From: Pseudidiomarina piscicola
Lineage (GTDB): Bacteria > Pseudomonadota > Gammaproteobacteria > Enterobacterales > Alteromonadaceae
DNA: 64,000 nt
Direction: 5' to 3'
Assembly: GCF_902806985.1 (NCBI RefSeq)
Contig: NZ_CADCXY010000001.1
Location: 916,075 to 980,074 of the forward strand
A program made the position numbers and the translations under genes. Numbering within the stretch: the first letter of the stretch is position 1; every line of letters begins with the position of its first letter. Below, piece by piece: positions 42,672-55,112 of the stretch. The notes beneath the pieces are model-generated. The model was not told where the DNA came from and did not search any database. It was given only the letters and a program-made list of their open reading frames with translations.

Positions 42672-42764
42672 TGGCGGTGAGGGAGGGATTCGAACCCTCG
42701 ATAGGGCTACAAACCCTATACTCCCTTAGCAGGGGAGCGCCTTCAGCCTCTCGGCCACCTCACC
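42672..42764 (-). tRNA. tRNA-Ser (anticodon GCT)
   Basis: A 93-base class II tRNA: acceptor GGTGAGG / CCTCACC, discriminator G, encoded CCA, anticodon loop with GCT (CTGCTAA), and a long variable arm (about 17 bases, TATAGGGTTTGTAGCCCTA). It is transcribed first in the Ser-Arg-Arg cluster, 19 bases downstream of the -10 of the promoter at 42783-42810. Confidence 0.97.
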
Positions 42765-42782
42765 GCTTACTTGTGGCGATGA

Positions 42783-42810
42783 ATTCTAGCGACACTGAAA
42801 ATAATGTCAA
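42783..42810 (-). promoter_or_regulatory. Promoter of the tRNA-Ser-Arg-Arg cluster
   Basis: On the minus strand, a full consensus TTGACA (42805-42810) is 16 bases from TAGAAT (42783-42788). It lies directly upstream of tRNA-Ser and well past the csrA terminator, and may also serve oadGAB by read-through. Confidence 0.85.
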
Positions 42811-42903
42811 ACGATTTTTTCCAATTAAGCGTTCGTTTGTGGGATTTTTAGACATCTCGCATAAAATTCCCACAGAACTCGTCATTTTGACAGCTTATAG
42901 ATC

Positions 42904-42934
42904 AAAAAAGCTGATGACACCGCATCAGCTTTTT
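42904..42934 (-). terminator. Rho-independent terminator of csrA
   Basis: Perfect stem AAAAAGCTGATG / CATCAGCTTTTT with a 6-base loop, followed by a run of T on the minus strand. It is about nine bases past the csrA stop. Confidence 0.93.
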
Positions 42935-42942
42935 GTCGCAAT

Positions 42943-43137
42943 TTAGTCGTCAGACGACTCAGGTTTGTCTTCATTCTCCGCCTGAATTCGCATATAAATT
43001 TCTTCGCGGTGTACTGAGACATCTTTGGGCGCATTAACACCTATGCGCACTTGATTCCCTTTGACACCCAATACCGTGACCGTGACCTCATCTCCAATCA
43101 TTAAGGTCTCACCCACGCGACGGGTTAAGATCAACAT
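42943..43137 (-). CDS. csrA: Carbon storage regulator CsrA
   Basis: Post-transcriptional regulator that binds GGA motifs in mRNA leaders and controls central metabolism, motility and biofilm. The start [18 protein letters not shown] is canonical and follows AAGGAG eight bases upstream; the frame extends 30 codons upstream without homology. The 64 residues include the core to [11 protein letters not shown] and a charged tail. Lies after alaS with its own candidate promoter (43257-43286), and ends in a strong terminator. Its own ribosome site contains a GGA, so autoregulation is possible. Confidence 0.97.
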
Positions 43138-43256
43138 TATACCTGCTCCTTCCCTACTATTTGTTTGTGCGGGCATCCATGAGAAAACACCACACGACCA
43201 GCCTGAATTATTCTCATCAGATTGCACGAATCCTCACCGGATGTCATGCAACTTTC

Positions 43257-43286
43257 ATTCTAGCAAGGAATTTAGAACCATGACAG
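43257..43286 (-). promoter_or_regulatory. Putative csrA promoter in the alaS-csrA gap
   Basis: On the minus strand, an extended -10 (TGC then TAGAAT, 43257-43262) with a CTGTCA -35-like hexamer (43281-43286) at 18 bases. About 120 bases upstream of the csrA start, giving a long leader. The alaS-csrA gap of 185 bases leaves room for more promoters. Confidence 0.45.
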
Positions 43287-43322
43287 TTTGATTCATTAAA
43301 CCGACGTCATCTAATCAACAAC

Positions 43323-45929
43323 TTATCGCAATAATTCCTCAATGCGCTGCTGCGCAGCCGTCAAAGCTTGGCTCATTTTACTGCTATCCGAGCCACCCGC
43401 TTGCGCCATGTCGGGACGACCACCGCCCTTACCGCCAACTTCAACGGCTGCAACATTGACCACATCACCGGCCTTTACCTTGCTGGTTAAATCTTTGGTT
43501 ACGCCAACAATCAGACTTACCTTGCTATCACTCGCAACCGCTAGCACCACGATACCACTGCCTAGTTGATTCTTAAGGTCGTCAACCATGCCTCGCAATG
43601 CTTTACTTTCTACGTTATCGAGCTGCGCCAAGATCACTTTATGTCCGGCAATATCGACCGCTTGTTCGATCAAACTGCCGCCTGCTTGCGCCGCCAGTTG
43701 CTGCTGCAAGTCATTGATAGTCCGTTCCATGCCTTTGCTTTTCTCTAAGAACTGCTGCAAACGCTGTGGTAATTGGCTTACCTCGGACTTCAACAGCCCT
43801 GCAGCGTCGCGCAGCAGTTGTTGCTGTTGTTGGGTATAGCTTACCGCCGCAGCGCCGCTCACGGCTTCGATACGGCGAACGCCTGAGGCAATACCGGCTT
43901 CACTCACTAGACGAAACGAGCCGATATCTCCGGTACGTTGCACATGGGTACCACCGCACAATTCCATCGAGTAGTCGCCCATACGCACCACCCGCACATC
44001 ATCATCATACTTTTCACCAAACAGAGCCATAGCGCCAGCTTTCTTTGCTTCGTCTATGGGCATAACGCCGGTGGTAAGTTCGTGGTTCGCAGCAATCTGT
44101 TGATTGACTTCACGTTCTATCGCATCCATTTCAGCTGCGCTTACTGCAGCGAAGTGCGAGAAATCAAAACGTAGTCGCTCAGCGGTCACCAAGCTTCCCT
44201 TTTGCGTTACATGCTCGCCCAAAACATTACGCAAGGCGGCATGTAAAAGGTGGGTCGAAGAGTGATTACGCTTTATCTCTGCGCGGCGCTGATCATCGAT
44301 TTCGACCTTCACTTCATCGCCGACCGAAAGTTGGCCTTCAGTGCGGCCATGATGGGCAATCGCTTTACCTATATATTGCGTATCTTCAACCGCAAACAGC
44401 GAAGCGCCGTCGGCAGTCACAAACCTGCCACTATCCCCTATTTGACCACCGCTTTCGGCATAAAAAGGTGTGTGGGAAAGTACCACGACGCCGTGCTGCC
44501 CTGCCGCCAGTTGGGTTACTTGCTCACCGTTACTGAATAGCTCGACCACCTTGCTGGTACCTGACACATCGGTATAGCCGGTGAACTCACTTTGCTGGGC
44601 TGATTTCAAACCCTGGTTATAGTCGACACCAAACTGCGACGCCTGCTGAGCACGTTTACGCTGAGCTTCCATCGCCTGTTCGAAGCCTTCTGCATCAACA
44701 GTTAAAGCTTTTTCACGAGCAATATCTGCGGTTAGGTCTAATGGGAAACCGTAGGTGTCATACAGCTTAAACACCACTTCGCCTGGAATCACGTCACCTT
44801 TAAGCTCGTCTAGCGCGTCGTTCAGAATCGCTAAGCCCCGCTCGAGTGTCTTGCCAAACTGTTCTTCTTCACGCAACAGTGCATCGCTAATAACTTTTTC
44901 TTTTGCTTTAAGCTCGGGGTAGGCTGTTCCCATTTGACGAATCAGCTCCGCCACTAGTTTATGGAAAAACGGCCCTTTCGCACCAAGCATATTGCCGTGT
45001 CTCACCGCGCGGCGAATGATTCGACGCAACACATAACCACGCCCCTCGTTCGACGGTTGAACACCGTCGACCACCAAAAAGCTACACGAGCGAATATGAT
45101 CAGCAATGACGCGTAGCGACTTGCTTTCTAAGTCGTCGGTTTGGACCAGCTCCGCTGCTGCTTTGATCAACGCTTGGAATAGGTCAATGTCATAGTTGCT
45201 ATGTACGTTTTGCAAAATGGCCGCAATACGCTCTAAGCCCATACCGGTATCTACCGATGGTTTAGGCAACGGCTCTAATGTTCCATCGGCTTGGCGGTTG
45301 TATTGCATGAAGACCAAATTCCAGATCTCAATGTAACGATCGCCGTCTTCTTCTGGGGTTCCCGGTGGGCCGCCCCACACATCAGCGCCATGGTCGTAGA
45401 ACACTTCAGAACATGGACCACAAGGACCGGTGTCGCCCATCGCCCAGAAATTATCTTTTTCGCCGATACGCGAAATGCGGTCTTCCGGCACGCCTATTTC
45501 ATTTGCCCAAATCGCGTAGGCTTCATCATCCTCGGTGAACACTGTCACCCAAAGCTTTTCTTTAGGTAGCTTCAGCTCTTCTGTAAGAAAGTTCCAAGCG
45601 TACTGAATCGCCTCGCGCTTAAAGTAATCGCCAAAACTAAAATTGCCCAGCATTTCAAAAAAAGTATGGTGGCGAGCGGTGTAGCCGACGTTTTCCAAGT
45701 CGTTATGTTTACCACCGGCTCGTAAGCAGCGCTGCGCCGACGTCGCGCGTTGATAACCGCGCTGCTCGTCGCCAAGAAAAACGTCCTTGAACGGCACCAT
45801 TCCCGCATTGGTAAATAACAAGGTAGGGTCGTTACCGGGAATCAATGATGCCGACGCCACACGTTGGTGGCCACGGTCGGCAAAATAAGACAAAAACGCT
45901 TCACGGATTTCCGCGCTGGTCATACTCAT
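43323..45929 (-). CDS. alaS: Alanyl-tRNA synthetase
   Basis: Charges tRNA-Ala and edits mischarged Ser and Gly. The start at 45929 ([13 protein letters not shown]) is chosen from the AGGAAAG site five bases upstream; ATG at 45923 is the next choice. The class II core has [12 protein letters not shown] and [19 protein letters not shown] (motif 2). The editing domain has [12 protein letters not shown] and CGGTHV, and the C-terminal C-Ala domain ends [11 protein letters not shown]. 868 residues. Normally recX lies right before alaS; here a protease gene on the other strand is in between. Confidence 0.98.
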   Translation of the reverse strand: MSMTSAEIREAFLSYFADRGHQRVASASLIPGNDPTLLFTNAGMVPFKDVFLGDEQRGYQRATSAQRCLRAGGKHNDLENVGYTARHHTFFEMLGNFSFGDYFKREAIQYAWNFLTEELKLPKEKLWVTVFTEDDEAYAIWANEIGVPEDRISRIGEKDNFWAMGDTGPCGPCSEVFYDHGADVWGGPPGTPEEDGDRYIEIWNLVFMQYNRQADGTLEPLPKPSVDTGMGLERIAAILQNVHSNYDIDLFQALIKAAAELVQTDDLESKSLRVIADHIRSCSFLVVDGVQPSNEGRGYVLRRIIRRAVRHGNMLGAKGPFFHKLVAELIRQMGTAYPELKAKEKVISDALLREEEQFGKTLERGLAILNDALDELKGDVIPGEVVFKLYDTYGFPLDLTADIAREKALTVDAEGFEQAMEAQRKRAQQASQFGVDYNQGLKSAQQSEFTGYTDVSGTSKVVELFSNGEQVTQLAAGQHGVVVLSHTPFYAESGGQIGDSGRFVTADGASLFAVEDTQYIGKAIAHHGRTEGQLSVGDEVKVEIDDQRRAEIKRNHSSTHLLHAALRNVLGEHVTQKGSLVTAERLRFDFSHFAAVSAAEMDAIEREVNQQIAANHELTTGVMPIDEAKKAGAMALFGEKYDDDVRVVRMGDYSMELCGGTHVQRTGDIGSFRLVSEAGIASGVRRIEAVSGAAAVSYTQQQQQLLRDAAGLLKSEVSQLPQRLQQFLEKSKGMERTINDLQQQLAAQAGGSLIEQAVDIAGHKVILAQLDNVESKALRGMVDDLKNQLGSGIVVLAVASDSKVSLIVGVTKDLTSKVKAGDVVNVAAVEVGGKGGGRPDMAQAGGSDSSKMSQALTAAQQRIEELLR

Positions 45930-46050
45930 GAACACTTTCCTACTGCTGCTTATTCGGATGAAATTAAATGCTTATTTAGCGCGAAAGACTACCATGAATG
46001 CAGCCCCTCGACTAGTCTGCATGATGGAAGCCACGACTTTGTTTCCATTG

Positions 46051-46078
46051 TTGACAAATCTTTAAAACAAGGTAGTTT
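46051..46078 (+). promoter_or_regulatory. Possible promoter of the retropepsin-like gene
   Basis: TTGACA (46051-46056) with TAGTTT (46073-46078) at 16 bases, about 40 bases upstream of the GTG start. The -35 is perfect and the -10 weak. Confidence 0.35.
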
Positions 46079-46124
46079 TGCCAACTCTGCTGGAACTTTT
46101 ATCTATCTAAAAAAGGACTTTCCT

Positions 46125-47018
46125 GTGCGCTCAGTACTTTATTTTATTTTAATTCTCATGTCTTTCACCGCTACCGCCGGTGTTTCCGATTGGATTCCCT
46201 TCGAACATCGTAACGGGCAAGTTCTCGTCGAAGTAAAGGTCAATGGCATCGATAGTTACGCCATTATGGACTCAGGCGCCTCGGTTAACCTTATTAACCA
46301 AAACTTCATTGATCATCATCAGCTCAACTTAGAAAAGCTCCGTGGCACCATTTTAGTCCAAGGTGTCCATGAAAAGAGTGAGCGCGATATGTTCCGTGAT
46401 GTGCCGACCGAAATGTTTGGTCAGAACCTAGAATTGGACTACGTTGCCGGTGATTTCGCCGAGCACCAAATTGCGCTTATTATTGGCGCGCCAGTGCTAG
46501 ATAAGTTTGTATTCCAGTTTGATTATCCGAATAGCCAGTTACGGCTGATCGATCATGACTCTATCGATTTGTTGGAAGTTAAAAACATTCCCATGCGTTC
46601 GCGTCGCGATTACGGCCAACCTATTGTCAATGTGAACCTGAACGATGAAGTTGAAGCTTGGATGATTCTTGATACTGGCGCCTCAACTGGGCTTTACTTG
46701 CAACGTGAAATTGCGGAAGAGCATGGCTGGCTGGAGAGCTTTACAACAGAAAAGGGGCGCTCACGCGGCGTCAATACTATCGCAGAAGTTGAATCTTTTA
46801 TCTTGCCGTTATTTGAGTTTGGCCCCTACTTGTTGGAAGACATACGCGTTACGGTACCCAAAGCTGGCGTACGCGCTGACTTTGGCAAAAACCGCTCGCA
46901 ACTTAACTCACGTGTCCGTGGCGTTAAAGTCGACGGCCTCATTGGCTACGACGTGCTTAAGCACTTCATCCTCACCATTGACTATAAAAATGGCCGCGGT
47001 CACATCCACGCGCCATAA
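46125..47018 (+). CDS. Exported two-lobed retropepsin-like aspartic protease
   Basis: A 297-residue protein with a signal peptide (MRSVLYFILILMSFTATAG). Two aspartic-protease lobes are visible in one chain: the first with IMDSGASVN (Asp49) and the hydrophobic-Gly partner ALIIGAPVLD, the second with ILDTGASTG (Asp183) and DGLIGYDVL. Each lobe is followed by an F-x-D/I-D-Y-(P/K)-N strand, so the lobes are a duplication. Most bacterial retropepsins have one lobe and dimerise. The GTG start at 46125 follows AAAAGGA; the longer frame to 45864 runs into the alaS region. It ends one base before recX, convergent. Substrate unknown. Confidence 0.85.
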   Translation: MRSVLYFILILMSFTATAGVSDWIPFEHRNGQVLVEVKVNGIDSYAIMDSGASVNLINQNFIDHHQLNLEKLRGTILVQGVHEKSERDMFRDVPTEMFGQNLELDYVAGDFAEHQIALIIGAPVLDKFVFQFDYPNSQLRLIDHDSIDLLEVKNIPMRSRRDYGQPIVNVNLNDEVEAWMILDTGASTGLYLQREIAEEHGWLESFTTEKGRSRGVNTIAEVESFILPLFEFGPYLLEDIRVTVPKAGVRADFGKNRSQLNSRVRGVKVDGLIGYDVLKHFILTIDYKNGRGHIHAP

Positions 47019-47019
47019 T

Positions 47020-47490
47020 CTAAATCGACTCGTCAGGCTGCTGTTGGCGATCCAACGCAGCCTTGATTTCACCGAATCGAAAACCACGGTTTTGTAAGTG
47101 GCGCATTATTTTATCGCGTTCTTGACGCGTCGCCGGTGGCTGCTGACCAAATTTACGTTGTAGCTTGTCGTAACAAAGCTCAACCCAATCGGGGTCAGCA
47201 CGCTCTACCAATTCAATTAACAGCTCGGCATTAATACCTTTAACCCCGGCAGCCGCTTTTATTTTCATCCAACCGTTACCACTAGCAAGTTGTTGCCGCA
47301 ACCAGATCTCGGCAAAACGTTCATCTGACTGCCAGCCATGCTCTTGAGCCGTAGCTAACGCTTGCTTGATGACTGCGTCGCTAAACCCTCGTTGACACAA
47401 CTTTTGCTTCAGTTCATGGGCACTATGCTCACGGCGCCCTAACAGACGAACACAGACTTCGTCAGCTTGTTGTTGATCATCCTCACTCAT
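47020..47490 (-). CDS. recX: Regulatory protein RecX
   Basis: Inhibitor of RecA filament growth. The 156-residue protein has the three-helix repeat pattern of RecX: RLLGRREHSAHELKQKLCQRGF, then WQSDERFAEIWLRQQL and a C-terminal IMRHLQNRGFRFGEIKAAL. RecA itself is absent from the usual position just upstream; the next gene is a divergent SIMPL lipoprotein. Start MSEDDQQ follows GGAGTAG. Confidence 0.92.
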   Translation of the reverse strand: MSEDDQQQADEVCVRLLGRREHSAHELKQKLCQRGFSDAVIKQALATAQEHGWQSDERFAEIWLRQQLASGNGWMKIKAAAGVKGINAELLIELVERADPDWVELCYDKLQRKFGQQPPATRQERDKIMRHLQNRGFRFGEIKAALDRQQQPDESI

Positions 47491-47566
47491 AAACTACTCC
47501 AGCAATGGAATTTTTTCGCCAGTTTACACTCTCAGCTTGTATCTGTTGAGAAAAAAGGACTTAATT

Positions 47567-48280
47567 ATGCGACGTCTAATCCCTGTAATTGTTGTACTTA
47601 GTACACTAACGCTAGTTGGTTGTCAGCGCTCGGCTGGGCCTCCAACATCTACCCAGCAGCCAGCTACAATAGCGGTCAGCGGCAGTGCTTCGGTCACCGC
47701 AGTACCCGACCGCCTGCAACTTAGCTTGACCGTAGAGCGAATGGGAATGGACATTCCTTCGTTGAAAACCAAAGTTGATTCGATTACCACGAAACTTATC
47801 GACTACCTACGCAAACAAGGCGTCGACGATAGCAAAATTCAATCTTATGCGTTACGCGTGTACCCGCAAAATCGCTATGACAACGGTGAGCAAAAGCTCA
47901 TAGGTTATCAAGTATCACGCCGATTGATCATCGACTTTGTCGATCCAGAGCAACATAGTCCGTTTATACAGTTTGCCCTAGCTAATGGTGTACAGCGCGT
48001 GGACCCACCGCAACTAAGCCTCAGTAACGCCAAACAACTTTATCAGCAGGCCCTACAAAAAGCGCTGACCGTGGCGCGCTCAAAGGCCGAGCAAATGGCC
48101 GCCACCGCAGCAACGGAGATTATCGCAGTGCAATCGATCCATGAGGGCTCAAATCAAGCTCCTACCGTACGCTACCGTGTGCCACAAGCAGCGATGGACA
48201 GTGGTGCCGAGAGTTTACCTGGTGAGCAAGCGGTTGAGGCTCACGTTAACGTGGTATATCAATTAAAACCGTCAAATTAA
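47567..48280 (+). CDS. SIMPL-domain (DUF541) lipoprotein
   Basis: A 237-residue lipoprotein (signal ending TLTLVGC; start ATG at 47567 with AAAGGA eight bases upstream). The body is a SIMPL/DUF541 domain with the typical opening TIAVSGSASVTAVPDRLQL and a repeated QSYALRVYPQN strand. Homologues such as E. coli YggE lower oxidative stress and may be periplasmic; the molecular action is unknown. Its end overlaps the convergent agmatine deiminase by nine bases. Confidence 0.85.
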   Translation: MRRLIPVIVVLSTLTLVGCQRSAGPPTSTQQPATIAVSGSASVTAVPDRLQLSLTVERMGMDIPSLKTKVDSITTKLIDYLRKQGVDDSKIQSYALRVYPQNRYDNGEQKLIGYQVSRRLIIDFVDPEQHSPFIQFALANGVQRVDPPQLSLSNAKQLYQQALQKALTVARSKAEQMAATAATEIIAVQSIHEGSNQAPTVRYRVPQAAMDSGAESLPGEQAVEAHVNVVYQLKPSN

Positions 48281-49297
48281 GGCTAGTCTTCGGTCAATGA
48301 TTTCGGTGGTGAGGCAGTGAGGCCCGCCACCTCCGCGTACAAACTCCCGACCGTCGACAGGTACCACCGTGCGCGTTGGTACACCTTGCTGTAACACCCT
48401 TAATGCATCTAAATCACTGGCTTGGGAGAATTGCGGTAACACCAGCACATTGGGCAAAGAGATCAGATTCACGTAGCTACGCAGCACGGGACGCTGCCCT
48501 CGCGTTAAAGCGCCAGCATGTTGACGGATATCGTGATAAAGCGCGGGGTCTTCTTTGTAGGTCGTGGTTGGCGGTAACATAAGCCAGCGATACTCTGCTG
48601 CCCACGGTTGCTGCTGTAAGGCTTCGAGCTCTTGGTTCCAAGCGTTATCGTGCACACTCGCGGCGGCAACAATAGTGTCTTGACCAATAAATTGAATTTG
48701 GTTATCAACATGGCCGCCAGTTTCATCTGCGGCTAACGGTGAGTGGATCCAGATAATTCGTTGCAGTTGCAACCGCTCTTGCAAGAGTCGCTGCAGTTGC
48801 ATCAGCCTCATCGTTGGATTACGTTTTTTTAAGCTGTGGGCATGCACCAAGGCCGTTCCATTGCCATCATGACTCAGCATTCCGCCCTCAAACACCACCG
48901 GTAAGGCACTAAACGGACTATTCATTCGCGCTGCCAACGACGCCGCGAAGCGCTGATCTCGTGCGTAGCTTTGGTGTACCCCCTGCCAGCCATCAAACCT
49001 TGCACCAACCGCTGAATAAGCTTTGCTGTCGTGCACTATTAAGGGCGCGATATCTCGTGCCCATGCATCATCATAGGCGATTGGAAACCATTCCAAGGCC
49101 TTAGGAATCATGCGCAGAGCCGTATTAATCTGTGGTGGGTGAATACCTAGCTTAACGGGGTGAAAAGGGGTGATTGCGGCCAACATTTGTAGCAAACGTT
49201 GCTGAACAAAAAACGCATTTGCGCGCCATACATCGTTACGATAGGGCCACAACGCAAGTAGTGGCCCCTGATGTTGCCAACCGGCAAGAAGTTTCAT
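48272..49297 (-). CDS. aguA: Agmatine deiminase family protein
   Basis: Predicted to convert agmatine to N-carbamoylputrescine. The guanidino-group-modifying fold is shown by [33 protein letters not shown] and the nucleophile Cys328 in GGGGPHCLT. 341 residues. It ends the rluB-scpB-scpA run, overlapping the end of rluB by four bases, without N-carbamoylputrescine amidohydrolase (aguB) next to it. Some members of the family use peptidyl-arginine, so the substrate should be taken as likely, not certain. Confidence 0.85.
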   Translation of the reverse strand: MKLLAGWQHQGPLLALWPYRNDVWRANAFFVQQRLLQMLAAITPFHPVKLGIHPPQINTALRMIPKALEWFPIAYDDAWARDIAPLIVHDSKAYSAVGARFDGWQGVHQSYARDQRFAASLAARMNSPFSALPVVFEGGMLSHDGNGTALVHAHSLKKRNPTMRLMQLQRLLQERLQLQRIIWIHSPLAADETGGHVDNQIQFIGQDTIVAAASVHDNAWNQELEALQQQPWAAEYRWLMLPPTTTYKEDPALYHDIRQHAGALTRGQRPVLRSYVNLISLPNVLVLPQFSQASDLDALRVLQQGVPTRTVVPVDGREFVRGGGGPHCLTTEIIDRRLALI

Positions 49298-50148
49298 TTT
49301 CGCGTACGTTGTTTCGCTTCTTGTAGACGTTTTGCCTGGCTCCGACGCGCCCGCGCGTAGCGTTTCTGCCGTGTTTCCTTCCGTCGAGGATCAATAAAGC
49401 TACGATCTTCGGGGGTTAGGCCTACCAATTCGCGCAAATAATTGATTTGCTCAAGTGGTAATTCGCCCCAACCGCTTTGGGGTAAACCTTGTTCAAGCTT
49501 AATGTTGCCATAACGCACGCGCATTAAACGACTTACAGTAACACCTTGCGACTCCCACAAACGGCGCACTTCGCGATTACGGCCCTCGGTAAGCACGACG
49601 CGATACCATTGATTCATGCCTTCGCCACCACCACGCTTAATCTCTTTAAAAGATGCTGGACCGTCTTCCAACTGCACACCCTTTTTCAATTTTCGTAGCA
49701 TCGCATCATCGACTTCGCCAAACACACGCACCGCATACTCACGCTCAATTTGATGCCCGGGGTGCATTAGCCGATTGGCTAACTCGCCATCGGTAGTGAA
49801 TAGCAATAAGCCCGAGGTGTTCACGTCGAGACGACCTACCGCGACCCAACGCGAGCCCTGTACCCGTGGTAAACGATCATAAACCGTGGGCCGACCTTCT
49901 GGATCTTTGCGCGTACACATTTCGCCTTCGGGCTTGTGGTACATCAGCACTCGGCAAACAACATCTTCTGGGGGCTTAATTAATACTTCATGGCCGTCTA
50001 TTCGAACTTTTACATCGGCATCAATACGTTCGCCTAAGGTGGCGATTTTACCATTGATACTGACTCGCCCGGCGGCAATTTTGGCTTCTAACTCACGGCG
50101 TGAACCGTGTCCAGAACGGGCTAATACTTTTTGTAACTTTTCACTCAT
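49294..50148 (-). CDS. rluB: 23S rRNA pseudouridine-2605 synthase RluB
   Basis: Forms pseudouridine 2605 in 23S rRNA. The N-terminal S4 domain ([21 protein letters not shown]) is followed by the RsuA-type catalytic core with the [19 protein letters not shown] motif holding the catalytic Asp, and a basic C-terminal tail rich in R, K and Q (from residue 255). The tail is longer than the minimal family length. It overlaps scpB and aguA by four bases on each side. Confidence 0.95.
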   Translation of the reverse strand: MSEKLQKVLARSGHGSRRELEAKIAAGRVSINGKIATLGERIDADVKVRIDGHEVLIKPPEDVVCRVLMYHKPEGEMCTRKDPEGRPTVYDRLPRVQGSRWVAVGRLDVNTSGLLLFTTDGELANRLMHPGHQIEREYAVRVFGEVDDAMLRKLKKGVQLEDGPASFKEIKRGGGEGMNQWYRVVLTEGRNREVRRLWESQGVTVSRLMRVRYGNIKLEQGLPQSGWGELPLEQINYLRELVGLTPEDRSFIDPRRKETRQKRYARARRSQAKRLQEAKQRTRK

Positions 50149-50747
50149 GGGGCGCTTTCACTCTCATCGGTCGCTGTCTCAGCGTTCTGTTCTTGAGTAA
50201 CCGGCCCTGTATTCGATGCCTTTGGCGGTGGCTCTGGAATAGCAGGTAACTCAGCTAGGTCTTTCAGGTTAAAATAATCTAAGAACTCGTTTGTGGTGGC
50301 ATACAATTGTGGACGCCCAGGAACTTCTCTATGCCCAACAACTTTTACCCAACCGCGCTCTTGTAAGTTCTTCATAATTTGCGAGCTAACACTGACCCCG
50401 CGGATCTCTTCGATATCACCACGGGTAATCGGTTGCCGATACGCAATCAAGGCAAGGGTTTCCAGCAATGCCTGGGAATATCGCGGTGGCTTCTCTTGCC
50501 ATAAGTTGGCGATTATACCACCTAATTCAGCTCGCGTCTGAAATCTGTAGCCCGATGCAACCTGCTGTAATTGCACACCACGCTCTTGATAATCCTGTGC
50601 AAGTTCATCAACGACTTCACGCACGGTTTTTCGGGTTGCGTCGATACCATGCTCCAATAAGTAGTCCGTTAGTTGAGCCACCGACAACGGCGTCTCAGCG
50701 ACGAAGAGTAAGGCTTCAATAAGCTGCTTAATCTGTTGATTCTGCAT
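50145..50747 (-). CDS. scpB: Segregation and condensation protein ScpB
   Basis: Winged-helix kleisin-associated subunit of SMC-ScpAB. Start at 50747 ([20 protein letters not shown]) with AGGTTT before the ATG; the GTG at 50759 is less likely. The two winged helices cover residues 5-165, with [30 protein letters not shown] the strongest match (given here in parts). A Pro/Thr-rich tail follows. 200 residues. It overlaps scpA by 20 bases and rluB by four. Confidence 0.94.
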   Translation of the reverse strand: MQNQQIKQLIEALLFVAETPLSVAQLTDYLLEHGIDATRKTVREVVDELAQDYQERGVQLQQVASGYRFQTRAELGGIIANLWQEKPPRYSQALLETLALIAYRQPITRGDIEEIRGVSVSSQIMKNLQERGWVKVVGHREVPGRPQLYATTNEFLDYFNLKDLAELPAIPEPPPKASNTGPVTQEQNAETATDESESAP

Positions 50748-51558
50748 AAACCTGTTCACGATTAGTTATATGTATTTCGGAAAACGCATCAACCTGAACC
50801 ACATCGACCAATGCTTCTTTCACCAGCTCTAAAATTGCCAAGAAACTAACGACCACACCCTGCTTGCCTTCTGCTGGCTCAAACAACTCGGCGAATCGCA
50901 GTCGCTGAGTTGTTTGCAGTAAGTCTAGAATACGACTCATGCGTTCACGCGTCGACAAACGTTCACGTTGTACTTGGTGGTGATGCTGTAATTCAGCTTG
51001 CGCCATTGCTTGGCTGAACGCCACCGCCAGCTCAGCCAAGGCAATTTCCGGCAGCTGATGTTGCACCAAACTTTTGGCGTCGGTATCAGCGTGCACCACC
51101 ACTAAGTCTCGCTCAGCTTGAGGCATTTCATCAAGGTGGCTTGCGCCGGCCCTAATCGCCTCATACTCTTGTAGCCGCCGCACTAATTCGGCACGAGGGT
51201 CTACTTCATCGTCGTCTTCTTGGGGGGGCTTGGGTAATAACATACGACTCTTTATTTCAGCCAACATCGCCGCCATTACTAAGTAATCAGCGGCCAGCTC
51301 GAGCTTCATTTCTTTCATCATTTCGACGTACTCCATATACTGTTTGGTGATCGGCAATATGGGTAAATCGACAATGTCGAGCTTTTGCCGGCGGATCAGG
51401 TAAAGCAGCAGATCCATTGGCCCGGAAAAGCTTTCTAAAATAAGCTCCAGTGCATCAGGTGGAATATAAAGGTCTTCCGGCTTATCGATAACTGGCTCGC
51501 CACGCACAAAGCCCAAAGGTAGTGACTGTTGCTCAGGTGGTGAACTGGAAGTTGCCAT
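50728..51558 (-). CDS. scpA: Segregation and condensation protein ScpA
   Basis: Kleisin that bridges the heads of SMC. The N-terminal domain has SFSGPMDLLLYLIRRQKLDI and YLVMAAMLAEIKSRMLLP. The C-terminal winged helix binds the SMC head (LFEPAEGKQGVVVSFLAILEL). It has 276 residues with an extended N-terminus of about 30 residues before the family core. With scpB and smc (5431) it completes the condensin. It lies two bases after yciO, in one operon. Confidence 0.95.
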   Translation of the reverse strand: MATSSSPPEQQSLPLGFVRGEPVIDKPEDLYIPPDALELILESFSGPMDLLLYLIRRQKLDIVDLPILPITKQYMEYVEMMKEMKLELAADYLVMAAMLAEIKSRMLLPKPPQEDDDEVDPRAELVRRLQEYEAIRAGASHLDEMPQAERDLVVVHADTDAKSLVQHQLPEIALAELAVAFSQAMAQAELQHHHQVQRERLSTRERMSRILDLLQTTQRLRFAELFEPAEGKQGVVVSFLAILELVKEALVDVVQVDAFSEIHITNREQVYAESTD

Positions 51559-51560
51559 CG

Positions 51561-52190
51561 TTAGCCAAGTTGCTCAAAAGGTGTGGGGTCCCCTGCTCCG
51601 ACCCGCATAAGTTTCACTACGTCGTCGGCTAAATCAACGATAGTTGTCGGTGCTTCGCCACGATGTTCGCCATCAATAATCACATCGACTTGACGCTCTA
51701 ACTGCTCACGCACTTCATAGGGATCAGACTCCGCAAACTCGTTATCGCCAAGAATTAAACTGGTCGACATGAGTGGCTCACCTAAAACTTCGAGTAACGC
51801 CATCGTTATTGGATCGTCAGAAACCCGTATGCCGATTGTTTTGCGCTTAGGGTTTAGCAGGCGTTTAGGAACTTCTTTCGTCGCCTTCAAAATAAAGGTG
51901 TACTGGCCTGGGGTATTATTTTTTAACAAGCGAAACGCGGTATTATCGACTCGCGCATAAACTGAAAGCTCCGATAAATCGCGACACATAAGCGTAAAGT
52001 GATGATCTTTATCGATTTCTCTGATACGACAAATACGCTCCATCGCATTTTTATCACCTATGCGACAGCCAATGGCATACCCTGAGTCCGTTGGATAAAC
52101 CAGCACTCCACCTTGCATAACATGCTGCACCGCTTGCTGAATAAGCCGTGGCTGCGGATTCTCTGGATGGATCGTGAAATACTGACTCAT
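51561..52190 (-). CDS. yciO: YciO-family (Sua5/YrdC-like) protein
   Basis: A 209-residue member of the YrdC/Sua5/YciO family. It keeps GVLVYPTDSGYAIGC near residues 29-43 and the KKxR-type LNPKRKTIGIRVSD nucleotide-binding strand, near the family's substrate groove. True TsaC forms threonylcarbamoyl-AMP for t6A; YciO proteins are homologous but only weakly shown to do so. It sits between scpA and yciV, as in many gammaproteobacteria. Confidence 0.92.
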   Translation of the reverse strand: MSQYFTIHPENPQPRLIQQAVQHVMQGGVLVYPTDSGYAIGCRIGDKNAMERICRIREIDKDHHFTLMCRDLSELSVYARVDNTAFRLLKNNTPGQYTFILKATKEVPKRLLNPKRKTIGIRVSDDPITMALLEVLGEPLMSTSLILGDNEFAESDPYEVREQLERQVDVIIDGEHRGEAPTTIVDLADDVVKLMRVGAGDPTPFEQLG

Positions 52191-52213
52191 AGTTACTCGA
52201 CTACCTTAATTAG

Positions 52214-55077
<2,864 letters not shown>

Positions 55078-55093
55078 TTAAACGGTTGTTTGA

Positions 55094-55102
55094 ATTATAT
55101 CA
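55094..55102 (-). promoter_or_regulatory. Extended -10 promoter of fadH
   Basis: On the minus strand, TGATATAAT gives a perfect extended -10 (TGn-TATAAT) 29 bases before the fadH start. No clear -35 is needed for this class. The adjacent 14-bp hairpin (55113-55154) lies just upstream. Confidence 0.65.
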
Positions 55103-55112
55103 CTGTACTTAT

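Noticed and set aside
42406..42946. Short open frames over the tRNA cluster giving a repeated Arg- and Ser-rich peptide on the + strand and Pro-rich ones on the - strand
   Set aside because: They are frames read through the identical tRNA-Arg genes; the repeated peptide only reflects the tRNA duplication.
45864..46124. A longer start for the retropepsin-like gene
   Set aside because: It would overlap the alaS start region and hide the signal peptide; the GTG at 46125 has AAAAGGA before it.
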